Part shown: piece by piece, positions 26,447 to 34,310 of the stretch
Numbering within the stretch: position 1 is the first letter of the stretch
Layout: every line of letters starts with the position of its first letter
Assembly (NCBI GenBank): GCA_964622315.1
Contig: CAZUOY010000004.1
Coordinates: 1 to 64,000, forward strand
Direction of reading: 5' to 3'
Source of the DNA: JAYFNU01 sp964622315
GTDB lineage: Bacteria > Bacillota > Clostridia > Oscillospirales > Ruminococcaceae
DNA: 64,000 bases
Notes under the pieces: generated by a model
Seen by the model: the letters and a program-made list of their open reading frames with translations, nothing else
The model's database searches: none
Told to the model about the DNA's origin: nothing
Program-made: the position numbers and the translations under genes

Positions 26447-27253
26447 ATGAAGCGCTCAAATTTCAACGCTTACAAGTACATATACAAAACGCGCATACAG
26501 AAATCCCTTGCCTATCGGTTTGATGTGTTTGCGGGAATAGTTTTTCAGTGTATCGTAATGTTTGCCGCTTCTTATTTCTGGAAAGCGCTTTATGCGGGAA
26601 CAGAGTCGGCGCAGGGAGTACCGATAAACGATATGTTGACCTATACCGTTATTTCAGCGGTAATGTCGGTGTTCCTTTCGCCAAACGTAGAGAGAAGGGT
26701 AATAGAAAGCGTCCGTCAGGGCACTGTTGCTACGGATATGCTCAAGCCGATAAGACTTTTCGGAGTGTATTTTTTCGAGGACCTCGGCTATCTTACCTCG
26801 CTTATCTTTCAAAACGCCGTTCCTATTCTGTTAATTGCGTCGGTTTGCATTATTGTGCCGAAACCCGCAAGTCTTGAGGCGTTTTTGCTGTTTCTTCTCA
26901 GCTTCGTGGTTTCCTTTATGATTAATTGGCTGTTCTCCGCCATATTCGCTATGTGGGCGTTTACAGCCATAGAAATGGACCCCATGATACAGGTGAAAAG
27001 GCATCTCGTTCGTCTGCTTTCGGGCAGTATAATTCCTATCTGGTTTTTTCCGAACTGGCTTTCGGGAATACTGCGTTTTCTGCCGTTTGTTTACATCTAT
27101 CAGCTGCCGCTTGAACTGTATATCGGAAAAGGCAGCATAGCCGAACAGCTCCCGAAGATGGGTATTCAGCTTTTGTGGCTGTTAATTCTGCTGGCGGTAT
27201 TTCTTACCCTCGAAAAAAGGGTTCTACGTCGAGTTCTTGTACAGGGGGGTTAA
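26447..27253 (+). CDS. ABC-2 type permease, subunit 1
   Basis: Inner-membrane permease subunit of a three-gene exporter (COG4587-like, DUF990). About six hydrophobic segments; the N-terminal amphipathic start YKYIYKTRIQKSLAYRFDVF is typical. 268 residues. The operon order permease-permease-ATPase is the standard one for this family, whose cargo is mostly unknown. AAGGGGG precedes the start. Confidence 0.85.
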   Translation: MKRSNFNAYKYIYKTRIQKSLAYRFDVFAGIVFQCIVMFAASYFWKALYAGTESAQGVPINDMLTYTVISAVMSVFLSPNVERRVIESVRQGTVATDMLKPIRLFGVYFFEDLGYLTSLIFQNAVPILLIASVCIIVPKPASLEAFLLFLLSFVVSFMINWLFSAIFAMWAFTAIEMDPMIQVKRHLVRLLSGSIIPIWFFPNWLSGILRFLPFVYIYQLPLELYIGKGSIAEQLPKMGIQLLWLLILLAVFLTLEKRVLRRVLVQGG

Positions 27254-27258
27254 GGGAT

Positions 27259-28071
27259 ATGGCTACTATACGACATTATCTGCGGGTGTTCTTTGAAAGC
27301 ATACGTCTTAATTTTCTTGTGGCGTTGGAATATCCGGCGAATCTTGCCGGCTGGGCGCTTTCCAATCCGATACAGTTCATCGTCGGCTTTGCGACGATAA
27401 AATTTGTTGTGTCCGAGTTCGGCACGATTAACGGCTGGGGCTATGAACAGCTTGCGTTTTTGTACGGAATTTCAGTTATTTCTCACGCGCTTTCAATGGT
27501 TTTCTTTATTCAAGGGTGGTTCATGGGCTACTATGTTGTCGAGGGCGATTTTGACCGATACATGCTTCGACCAATGAGCGTTTTGTTCCAATTCTTCTTT
27601 ACAAATATAAACATTGTCGGAATAACCGACCTCATTCCGGGCATCTGCGTTTTCGCATACGGCTGTGTTAAGGTGGGCTTTGAGTGGAATCTGCTTGCTG
27701 TGGCGGAGCTTTTGTCGCTCATTATCGGCGCGACGCTTATTCGCGGCGGAATTTATATCGCTATGGGCTCGCTCTCCTTTTGGACAAAGAGCACGAACCA
27801 GTTTGCCATGTTTACGCAGGAGTTTTTCGATAAAACAACCATGTATCCACTGACAATGTATCCTGAGGCGCTACAGTTTATCCTTACCTTTATTATCCCG
27901 ATAGGCTGGGTTAGCTTCTATCCCGCGGGAGATATGCTCAATATGCAGGGCATGGGTCTCAGCTTTTCGGGAATGCCGTTTGTGACCCTTGGAGTTGGTG
28001 TTCTTGTGTTGTTGATTACCTCGGTTTTCTTCAAAACAGGACTAAAAAGATACGAAAGCGCGGGGCACTGA
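27259..28071 (+). CDS. ABC-2 type permease, subunit 2
   Basis: Second permease subunit (COG3694-like), 270 residues with about six membrane segments. Start ATG 27259 (MATIRHYLRVFFES) follows AAGGGA and lies 5 bp after the first permease. Conserved-looking segments are EYPANLAGWALSNPIQF and GWVSFYPAGDML. It pairs with the upstream subunit in a heterodimeric channel. Confidence 0.85.
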   Translation: MATIRHYLRVFFESIRLNFLVALEYPANLAGWALSNPIQFIVGFATIKFVVSEFGTINGWGYEQLAFLYGISVISHALSMVFFIQGWFMGYYVVEGDFDRYMLRPMSVLFQFFFTNINIVGITDLIPGICVFAYGCVKVGFEWNLLAVAELLSLIIGATLIRGGIYIAMGSLSFWTKSTNQFAMFTQEFFDKTTMYPLTMYPEALQFILTFIIPIGWVSFYPAGDMLNMQGMGLSFSGMPFVTLGVGVLVLLITSVFFKTGLKRYESAGH

Positions 28072-28121
28072 TTATGGCTGACGTGTTACGGAAAAACACC
28101 TGTGAAACGGAGGATTTGAAA

Positions 28122-29105
28122 ATGCCTGTCATTAGGGTGGAGCACCTGAGCAAGGATTATAAAACAGCAAAAAAAGAAAAAGGCTTAAAGGGAGCGCTTA
28201 AAAATTTGTTTACGCGCGAGAAGGTTATTGTTCACGCTGTAAACGATATTAGCTTCAATATAGAAGAAGGCGAAATCGTCGCCTTTATCGGACCGAACGG
28301 AGCGGGCAAGAGCACCACCGTCAAGATGCTCGCGGGTATACTTACCCCGACGGCGGGACACATATATGTTAACGGCCTTGAGCCACAGGAAAACAGGGTT
28401 AAGGTTGTTCAGCATTTAGGCGTGGTGTTCGGTCAGAGAACCCAGCTTAACTGGGACCTGCGGCTCGGCGAGAGCTTTGAGCTGTTAAAGCATATTTATA
28501 GGATAGACGAGAAAACGTATAACGAGAACCTGGCGGTAATGGATGAAATTTTAGGTATTAATAAGTTTATTGATACCCCTGTGCGCCAGCTTTCGCTCGG
28601 GCAGAGAATGCGCGGAGATTTGGCGGCGGCAATGCTTCATTCACCGTCTGTTCTGTTCCTCGACGAGCCGACTATCGGGCTGGACGTTGACGGAAAGTAT
28701 GCTATTCGCAAGTTTATTAAAGAGATTAATAAACTGAAAAAGACGACCGTAATACTCACGACCCACGACCTCGGTGACATTCAGGAGCTTTGCGAGCGAC
28801 TCATCATCATTAACAGCGGGAAGATTATTGAGGACGGACCGTTAGAGGAGCTTGTAAATAGAATTGCACCCTACAGAAGCCTTGTAGTGGAATATATGGA
28901 CGAGCGATATGCCAAGCACCCAAAAGCACAGCTAATCTCCCACGAGGGCAGCACAGCGGTCTACCGCTTTCAGAAGAAGGAGATAACGGCGGCGAAGCTT
29001 ATACACGATATTTCCGAGAAACAGGCTGTCAAGGACGTGGCGATAGAGGAAGCGAAGATAGAGGATATTATCCGAATTGCTTACGGAAAAGAGAATAAGG
29101 ATTAG
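28122..29105 (+). CDS. ABC transporter ATPase (COG4586-like)
   Basis: ATPase of the same exporter, 327 residues. Walker A FIGPNGAGKSTTVK (about 56-69), signature LSLGQRMRGDLAAAML, Walker B VLFLDEPTIGLDV and the H-loop TTHDLGD are all intact. The C-terminal 90 residues form the extra domain common in this subfamily. Start: an ATG at 28074 is in frame, but the ATG at 28122 has GGAGG at the ideal distance and gives the conserved MPVIRVEHLSKDY start. Confidence 0.92.
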   Translation: MPVIRVEHLSKDYKTAKKEKGLKGALKNLFTREKVIVHAVNDISFNIEEGEIVAFIGPNGAGKSTTVKMLAGILTPTAGHIYVNGLEPQENRVKVVQHLGVVFGQRTQLNWDLRLGESFELLKHIYRIDEKTYNENLAVMDEILGINKFIDTPVRQLSLGQRMRGDLAAAMLHSPSVLFLDEPTIGLDVDGKYAIRKFIKEINKLKKTTVILTTHDLGDIQELCERLIIINSGKIIEDGPLEELVNRIAPYRSLVVEYMDERYAKHPKAQLISHEGSTAVYRFQKKEITAAKLIHDISEKQAVKDVAIEEAKIEDIIRIAYGKENKD

Positions 29106-29108
29106 AAG

Positions 29109-29134
29109 GAAGGGCGCGTATGCGTCCTTCTTTT
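29109..29134 (+). terminator. Terminator of the ABC operon
   Basis: GAAGGGCGC/GCGTCCTTC stem (one G-U), loop GTAT, then TTTT. Confidence 0.75.
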
Positions 29135-29297
29135 ACAAATCATAGACGGAACAATTGCCGGGAACGGTGAAAATACTTTATTTTTAAAAGCAATGCACGT
29201 ATATCAAGGAGGGCTGTTACCGACATATCGTTAGTCTTTGTATATTCTTTTAAAAACCGCAGACAATATTACCAAAACACAACAAAGGCGGTAGATT

Positions 29298-29477
29298 ATG
29301 AGAGCGACAGGTATAGTAAGAAGGATAGACGACCTCGGACGGGTGGTAATACCTAAGGAGATACGGCGCACGATGCGGATTCGCGAGGGCGAGCCGCTTC
29401 TGACAACATTGACAAGGGAAGAAAGCTTCTGCATAGCCATCAATAATTTCTACCGCCGCTGCGTAAAGACGAGCTGA
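29298..29477 (+). pseudogene. spoVT: spoVT 5' part, interrupted by the integrative element
   Basis: The first 34 codons encode the AbrB-type DNA-binding start of SpoVT (MRATGIVRRIDDLGRVVIPK, then EIRRTMRIREGEPL). After the 14-bp core at 29,386-29,399 the sequence is element-derived and adds 25 codons (LTTLTREESFCIAINNFYRR...) to a stop at 29,475-29,477. The missing 142 codons lie at 48,410-48,838. AAAGGCGG precedes the ATG. SpoVT is a forespore regulator under sigma-G in Bacillus and is needed for sporulation in some clostridia. As it stands the product is a 59-residue swapped-hairpin fragment without its sensor domain. Confidence 0.93.
29386..29399 (+). other. attL core of the integrative element
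   Basis: 14-bp core shared exactly with 48,396-48,409. Its central dinucleotide is GA (29,391-29,392) inside GGC-GA-GCC. The element-side arm CTGACAACATTGAC (29,400-29,413) is the inverted partner of GTCAATGTTATCAG (48,380-48,393) at the other end, 13 of 14 positions matching. Confidence 0.9.
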
Positions 29478-29589
29478 AAAGCGCCTGAAATAGGGCATAT
29501 ACATAAAATTGCACAAGTTTACAAGAACCGTTAAGCCGTCTACCCATTCTCGTTCACAAATGTGAAAGATGGCTTGTTGTTTATTCAAT

Positions 29590-29618
29590 TTGACAATAAA
29601 ATTTAATTTGAGTATACT
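29590..29618 (+). promoter_or_regulatory. sigma-A promoter of the nucleotidyltransferase pair
   Basis: TTGACA at 29,590-29,595 and TATACT at 29,613-29,618, spacer 17 bp. A near-consensus promoter. Confidence 0.8.
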
Positions 29619-29657
29619 AACGATAGATTGATTAATACTATTAATGAAAAGAGTAAA

Positions 29658-30179
29658 ATGATGCTTGGAAGAGATGAATTGATAGAAAGACTGAAACGAT
29701 TTGATGAAGATATTTCATTAGCATATGAAAATATAGATGATTTCAATGTTTATATTGTTGGCGGAAGTGCGCTCATTCTAATGAAATATATCCTTCGCGG
29801 TACGCATGATATCGATATACTCAACAAGATGAACTCTGAAATAGTTGAGATTATGGAGAAGTACGATATAAACAACAGAGTGTCGGCGTATATTGACAGC
29901 TTTGCGGATGACTACAAAAAGCGGGCGGTGGAAATACCAATAGAGGGGTGTAAGGTTAAGTATTTTGCCCTTTCGCTTGAAGACCTCGTAATTTCAAAGC
30001 TATCCTCAAGCAGACGAACCGATGAAGAGGATATTACAAGCGACGGTGTAATTGAAAACATTGATTGGGACACTTTAGATGAAATAGCAAAGACAACAAG
30101 AGAAGGTATGCTTAACGACAGAATTGTTGAAGAATTCAATGTGCGATATGAAAACTATGTAAGGAGGTTTAGAAAATGA
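29658..30179 (+). CDS. DUF6036-like nucleotidyltransferase (toxin-like)
   Basis: 173-residue protein with a minimal nucleotidyltransferase fold: YIVGGSALILMKYILRGTHDIDIL carries the GGS and DxD motifs as in AbiEii/MNT-type enzymes, followed by YFALSLEDLVISKL. By family analogy it could transfer a nucleotide to tRNA or a partner protein. Start is uncertain: TTG 29,628 (longest), ATG 29,658 or ATG 29,661; GAAAAGAG lies before 29,658. The next gene overlaps by 4 bp, the coupling typical for toxin-antitoxin pairs. Confidence 0.75.
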   Translation: MMLGRDELIERLKRFDEDISLAYENIDDFNVYIVGGSALILMKYILRGTHDIDILNKMNSEIVEIMEKYDINNRVSAYIDSFADDYKKRAVEIPIEGCKVKYFALSLEDLVISKLSSSRRTDEEDITSDGVIENIDWDTLDEIAKTTREGMLNDRIVEEFNVRYENYVRRFRK

Positions 30180-30703
30180 GACGGCTCACATTCAAGGGCT
30201 TTTTGCGACGCTATTTACAGGAGCTCTCTTTAGAGAATACCAGTTCGGTTCATAAGCTTCTTATTGAAGCCGAATCGAACAACGCCCGTTTGTTTGAGCC
30301 GCTGCTGATATATATCGCTTTGTCGTTTGATAATGACAGACTGAATTCGATTCTTAAAAAAAGCGAGACACTGAACGATGAATATTCGCGCTACTTCAAA
30401 ACAGTGTTAAGAGAAAATTTGGAGGAGTACCTCTCAAATTCAAACGATGTTCCGAAGGAGTATACGAAGATTTACAGAAGCTATCTCAGCGTAAGAAACC
30501 GCGTCGAGAGCGACAACGACACGAAAGCGAGGATGCGGACAAAAATACTGAAGCTGATAGAAGATAAGGGTTACAGTGACTATAGAGTATACAAAAAGCT
30601 AAAGATAAACCCGGGTAATTACAGCGCCTTCTTTAAGCAGGGCAAGCTTGACCGGTTGAGCCTTGATAAGACGAGAGAGGTTTTAAGCTTCGTAAATCAC
30701 TGA
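30176..30703 (+). CDS. Partner of the nucleotidyltransferase, possible antitoxin
   Basis: 175 residues, mostly helical and charged. The last 60 residues (KILKLIEDKGYSDYRVYKKL and NPGNYSAFFKQGKLDRLSLD) look like an XRE-like helix-turn-helix. It overlaps the nucleotidyltransferase gene (ATGA) and is followed by a terminator, so the two form a closed operon. A role as antitoxin and autorepressor is inferred from context. I do not recognise a named family for the N-terminal part. Confidence 0.65.
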   Translation: MRRLTFKGFLRRYLQELSLENTSSVHKLLIEAESNNARLFEPLLIYIALSFDNDRLNSILKKSETLNDEYSRYFKTVLRENLEEYLSNSNDVPKEYTKIYRSYLSVRNRVESDNDTKARMRTKILKLIEDKGYSDYRVYKKLKINPGNYSAFFKQGKLDRLSLDKTREVLSFVNH

Positions 30704-30760
30704 GGAACCAAATTAGCGAACAGTCATAAAAAAATATAATGCGAACGACAGATACAGGTA

Positions 30761-30797
30761 AAAATGGCAGGGCCAAAAGAGACCTTGCCATTTTCTT
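30761..30797. terminator. Terminator after the nucleotidyltransferase pair
   Basis: AAAATGGCAGGG/CCTTGCCATTTT stem (one G-U), 10-nt loop, flanked by A- and T-runs, so it could work in both directions, including for the minus-strand tnpB transcript. Confidence 0.8.
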
Positions 30798-30814
30798 AAT
30801 ATCAAAATAATTAA

Positions 30815-30960
30815 TGACCTCCAAAATCACCGTGCTGTTATTCTCGCGGTCAGCGAGCGCTAACCCAAACAGCCAAGGGAGAAGTTTACTTCAGAATAAC
30901 GGTATTTGTGGTTTCAACAATATCAGAGCTATTAATGGTTATCTATGTGTTGGAGTCCTT
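30815..30960 (-). ncRNA. Candidate reRNA/omega-RNA region of tnpB
   Basis: The 3' end of tnpB and the 120 bp beyond it, read on the minus strand, hold small hairpins (GAAGTAAACTTC near 30,880-30,891 and a GCGAG/CTCGC pair near 30,850-30,865) and no gene. Solo TnpB genes usually produce a guide-bearing RNA from this place. The boundary and guide cannot be set without homologues. Confidence 0.35.
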
Positions 30961-32026
30961 CACACAAAATGTTCTGTGCGGCGTTTTGGTCGCGGTCGCA
31001 TTCAAAACCGCAATTCGGGCAAAAGTATACCCTCTGAGAAAGAGAAAAAGTTGGAAGGATGTTTCCGCAAGCAGAGCATCGCTTTGTGCTCGGAAAGTAC
31101 TGCGAACACTTAACAAGAATGCCGCCGGTGTCCTTTTGCGCATTGATTATTTTTTTCTCAAAACTAACAGGGGCGTTATCGCGCATTTTAGCAGAGAGTG
31201 ATGGGTTGGTTTCTTGCATTTTGTGAAAATTTAAAGTCTCTGTGCAAATAACATCGTGAGTTTCCGCGAGTCTCCGAGCTTCTTTGAATTGCCAATCTTT
31301 GCGCTGATTCTTAATATGTTGCTCAAGCTTATCGATTTTCCTGAAGGTTTCATTCCAGCGACGACTACCTTTTTTCTTATGAGATAGAAGTTCATAAAGA
31401 GCATTAAGTCTTTCTCGCTCCGCCGCTCGGAAATGAGGACAGTCTCCCGACATGCCATTAGAGTCCACGTAAAGACCATCCTGTTTATAATCAAGCCCTA
31501 TAGCAGTTTTCGTATTAATTGTTTTTTTCGGCGGGTCGTTATCGAAGCAGACAAGGACCGAAATATAGTACTGCTTTAAAATCTTTCGATGACAAAGAGT
31601 AACCTTAACGATTTTTCCGTCTGTGGGGATAGGACGATGCAAATTGATTTCAACGTCGCCGATTCCTTCAAGCTGTATATTTTCTTCGTCTATTAATGAG
31701 TACGTAAGGACATAGGATTTGAGTGTCCTCCATTGACCACGCTTATACAGGTAGTGTTTTCCAAACTTCTCCTCGCTTTTAATAGATTTGACGATATCTT
31801 TAATGATAAATTTTGCTGTGATTTCATCCACATCAAATCGGTCGTCAACGTTAAATTCCTCGACCCATTGAATACGCTCTGGGAATTCTAATCCGCAATC
31901 CCGACAAGCGATAGCGAAGTCAATTATTGTATTGTATAAGAAATCCGCAGCTTTGAATCTCGCTGAGATAAGATTTTCCTGCTCCTTGGTGGGGAAAATT
32001 CTGTATTCAAAGTTTCTATAAAACAT
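30932..32026 (-). CDS. tnpB: TnpB, RNA-guided nuclease of IS605/IS607-type elements
   Basis: 364-residue programmable DNA endonuclease, ancestor type of Cas12. The RuvC residues appear intact: Asp in AIGLDYKQDGLYVDSNG, Glu in VICTETLN, and Asp in CDRDQNAAQNI; the zinc finger is CSACG...CPNCG. The N-terminal helix-turn-helix start MFYRNFEYRIFPTKEQ is typical. Start ATG 32,024-32,026 has a perfect GGAGGT. There is no tnpA and I cannot define transposon ends, so it is a solo TnpB, perhaps kept as a defence or maintenance nuclease of the island. Confidence 0.93.
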   Translation of the reverse strand: MFYRNFEYRIFPTKEQENLISARFKAADFLYNTIIDFAIACRDCGLEFPERIQWVEEFNVDDRFDVDEITAKFIIKDIVKSIKSEEKFGKHYLYKRGQWRTLKSYVLTYSLIDEENIQLEGIGDVEINLHRPIPTDGKIVKVTLCHRKILKQYYISVLVCFDNDPPKKTINTKTAIGLDYKQDGLYVDSNGMSGDCPHFRAAERERLNALYELLSHKKKGSRRWNETFRKIDKLEQHIKNQRKDWQFKEARRLAETHDVICTETLNFHKMQETNPSLSAKMRDNAPVSFEKKIINAQKDTGGILVKCSQYFPSTKRCSACGNILPTFSLSQRVYFCPNCGFECDRDQNAAQNILCEGLQHIDNH

Positions 32027-32138
32027 AATTACCTCCGCAAAAATGTTATACGAATAATCATCTTGAGAGAATAATAACAAAAATGTGACGTTGTGTCAAT
32101 ACATTTGTTCAAAATATGATTATATTCGTCACAATCGC

Positions 32139-32167
32139 TTGAGAATTGTAACCGTTTTTGTTAGAAT
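32139..32167 (+). promoter_or_regulatory. sigma-A promoter of the small HTH gene
   Basis: TTGAGA at 32,139-32,144 and TAGAAT at 32,162-32,167, spacer 17 bp. Confidence 0.65.
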
Positions 32168-32198
32168 AGTAATATAAATCATTAAAGAGGAAAGAAAT

Positions 32199-32429
32199 AT
32201 GTCTGTTTGTAATAAAATTAGAGCTCTAATGAACTTAACAGGAAAAAAGACACAGGAGGTGGCAGATAGTCTTGGGATATCTCCACAAGGGCTTAGAAAT
32301 AAGCTATCACGGGATAGCTTTTCGGCGGAAGACTTAATTAAAATTTCTGCATGTTTAGGCTGTGAGTTGTCGATAGCGATGGACCAAAATATAAAAATCA
32401 CTTTGGATTTGACAGATTTGGAGAAGTAA
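32199..32429 (+). CDS. Small XRE-like helix-turn-helix regulator
   Basis: 76 residues, almost entirely a lambda-repressor-like DNA-binding domain: KTQEVADSLGISPQGLRNKL is the helix-turn-helix, then FSAEDLIKISACLGCEL. AAAGAGGAAAG precedes the ATG. It sits 93 bp before the hsdM start and could regulate it or the element. It could equally be the element repressor or a directionality factor; the sequence does not decide. Confidence 0.8.
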   Translation: MSVCNKIRALMNLTGKKTQEVADSLGISPQGLRNKLSRDSFSAEDLIKISACLGCELSIAMDQNIKITLDLTDLEK

Positions 32430-32522
32430 AACGTTCAATACAATTAATTAAAACGTTGAATAGTTCAGCGGTTCATGAGTAATAGTACTAAACTGGAATT
32501 ATTGCGCAAGGAAGGGCAGACG

Positions 32523-33893
32523 ATGAATAAGCAACAACTCGCAGCAAAAATATGGGAATCCGCAAATAAAATGCGTTCCAAGATTGAGGCAAATGAGTAT
32601 AAAGACTATATTCTGGGTTTTATTTTTTATAAATTCCTGTCTGATAAAGAGGTTAAATATCTAAAGAGTATCGGATACACAGACAGTTCGATAAAACAAG
32701 TAGCAGAAGATATCCCGGAAGTAGTAGAGAATGTGCAAAATAACATAGGATACTTTATTGCATATGATAATCTTTTTTCAACATGGCTTGAGATAGGCGC
32801 AGATTTTAATGTATCAAATGTTCGTGATGCACTAGCAGCTTTTAATAGGCTTATCAGTTCATCGCATAAGAAGGTATTTGAAAAGATTTTCGATACTCTG
32901 CAAACTGGTCTGTCTAAACTTGGCGATACTTCTGGGACACAGACGAAGTCTATTAGTGACTTAATACACCTAATCAAAGACATTCCAATGGATGGAAGAC
33001 AAGACTACGATGTTCTTGGATTCATCTATGAATATCTAATCTCCAACTTTGCTGCCAATGCAGGAAAGAAAGCCGGAGAGTTCTACACTCCGCACGAAGT
33101 GTCGTTGCTGATGTCGGAAATAGTAGCTAATCACTTAAAGGAAAGGTCAGAAATTAAGATTTATGACCCTACCAGCGGGTCGGGGTCATTGCTTATTAAT
33201 ATAGGCAAATGTATAGCAAAATACATGGGCGACGGTGACAGAATAAAGTATTATGCGCAAGAGCTTAAAGAAAACACATATAACTTGACACGCATGAATT
33301 TAATTATGCGTGGAATAATTCCTTCTAATGTTGTTACAAGAAACGGTGACACTCTGGAAGAAGACTGGCCATATTTTGATGAAAGTGACCCTGTAGGTAC
33401 TTATGACCCGTTATATGTTGATGCCGTTGTTTCAAATCCCCCCTATTCTCAAAACTGGAATCCCGGAGATAAGGAGAACGACCCAAGATATAAGCGTTAT
33501 GGTGTCGCACCTAAGGGAAAAGCAGATTACGCATTTCTGTTGCATGACCTGTACCACATTAAACCTGATGGAATTATGACCATTGTTCTTCCGCATGGAG
33601 TGTTGTTCCGCGGTGGCGAAGAAGCTGCCATTCGTAAGAATTTGATTGAGAACAACAATATAGATACTATAATTGGTTTGCCTGCGAATATTTTCTTTGG
33701 TACCGGCATACCCACAATTATCATGGTATTAAGACAAATCCGTAGCAACAATGATGTGCTTATAATTGATGCTTCAAAAGGATTTGAAAAGGTAGGAAAG
33801 AACAATAAGTTACGAGCTTCGGACATTAAAAGAGTTGTTGATGTTGTAACGAAGAGAGAAACTGTTGATAAGTACAATAACAAGCGATTTTAG
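32523..33893 (+). CDS. hsdM: Type I restriction-modification N6-adenine methyltransferase, C-terminally truncated
   Basis: 456-residue HsdM. The N-terminal HsdM helical domain is followed by the SAM motif YDPTSGSGSLL (about 214-224) and the catalytic NPPYS (about 305-309). It ends at KRETVDKYNNKRF, where normal HsdM proteins continue for roughly 40-70 residues with a YNLNIPRY-like segment. No hsdS or hsdR follows; instead there is 720 bp without a gene. The start ATG 32,523 has AAGGAAGGG; the longer frame is less likely. It looks like the surviving part of a type I system. Methylation without HsdS is doubtful. Confidence 0.88.
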   Translation: MNKQQLAAKIWESANKMRSKIEANEYKDYILGFIFYKFLSDKEVKYLKSIGYTDSSIKQVAEDIPEVVENVQNNIGYFIAYDNLFSTWLEIGADFNVSNVRDALAAFNRLISSSHKKVFEKIFDTLQTGLSKLGDTSGTQTKSISDLIHLIKDIPMDGRQDYDVLGFIYEYLISNFAANAGKKAGEFYTPHEVSLLMSEIVANHLKERSEIKIYDPTSGSGSLLINIGKCIAKYMGDGDRIKYYAQELKENTYNLTRMNLIMRGIIPSNVVTRNGDTLEEDWPYFDESDPVGTYDPLYVDAVVSNPPYSQNWNPGDKENDPRYKRYGVAPKGKADYAFLLHDLYHIKPDGIMTIVLPHGVLFRGGEEAAIRKNLIENNNIDTIIGLPANIFFGTGIPTIIMVLRQIRSNNDVLIIDASKGFEKVGKNNKLRASDIKRVVDVVTKRETVDKYNNKRF

Positions 33894-33967
33894 TTGTGAA
33901 ACACACTATTGGGTGGATTTAATACAGTGGCGGTAAGAAATTAAGTCGCCAGTTCTAAATTAATAAA

Positions 33968-34081
33968 GCGTTACGCAACTTCGTTTTAACGTAACACTAA
34001 AAAATAAAACTGTAACACAAATGAGCTTTAACGTTACAGTAAAAAATTTTTGTGTTACATAAAATGCTTTTTGCGTAACAC
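33968..34081. repeat. Six GTTAC/GTAAC motifs at exact 21-bp spacing
   Basis: Pentamers begin at 33,970 (GTTAC), 33,991 (GTAAC), 34,012 (GTAAC), 34,033 (GTTAC), 34,054 (GTTAC) and 34,075 (GTAAC): five consecutive intervals of 21 bp, two helical turns. Read in one orientation the sites share about tGTGTTACRnAA. The orientation series is + - - + + -. AT-rich spacers. The pattern suggests cooperative protein binding on one DNA face, as in an iteron, a partition site or a recombination accessory region. Confidence 0.85.
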
Positions 34082-34206
34082 TTATTTTCTAAATATGATT
34101 TTACGAGGGCGTTATTTAATAGCTTTTAGCAAAAACAATTTGACGCGTCCCCGAAAATCACCTAAACTTTAGTTGTTAGAAGAAAAGAAAATCAATTTTG
34201 ATACGC

Positions 34207-34240
34207 AAATGCGGTGCCAGTAATGGTGCCGCTTTTCTTT
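34207..34240 (+). terminator. Intrinsic terminator in the element intergenic region
   Basis: GCGGTGCCA/TGGTGCCGC stem (two G-U pairs), loop GTAA, then TTTTCTTTTTC. Lies between the GTTAC array and the structured leader. Confidence 0.7.
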
Positions 34241-34310
34241 TTCTTCTTTTTACATATATAAGTCCTTTAGGTTTCAATGAAAAAAAGATGATGGGAAAGT
34301 AGGTAAGAAA

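Noticed and set aside
33968..34081. The GTTAC array as simple AT-rich chance repeats
   Set aside because: Five consecutive equal intervals of 21 bp and a shared flanking pattern make chance unlikely, so it was kept as a finding.
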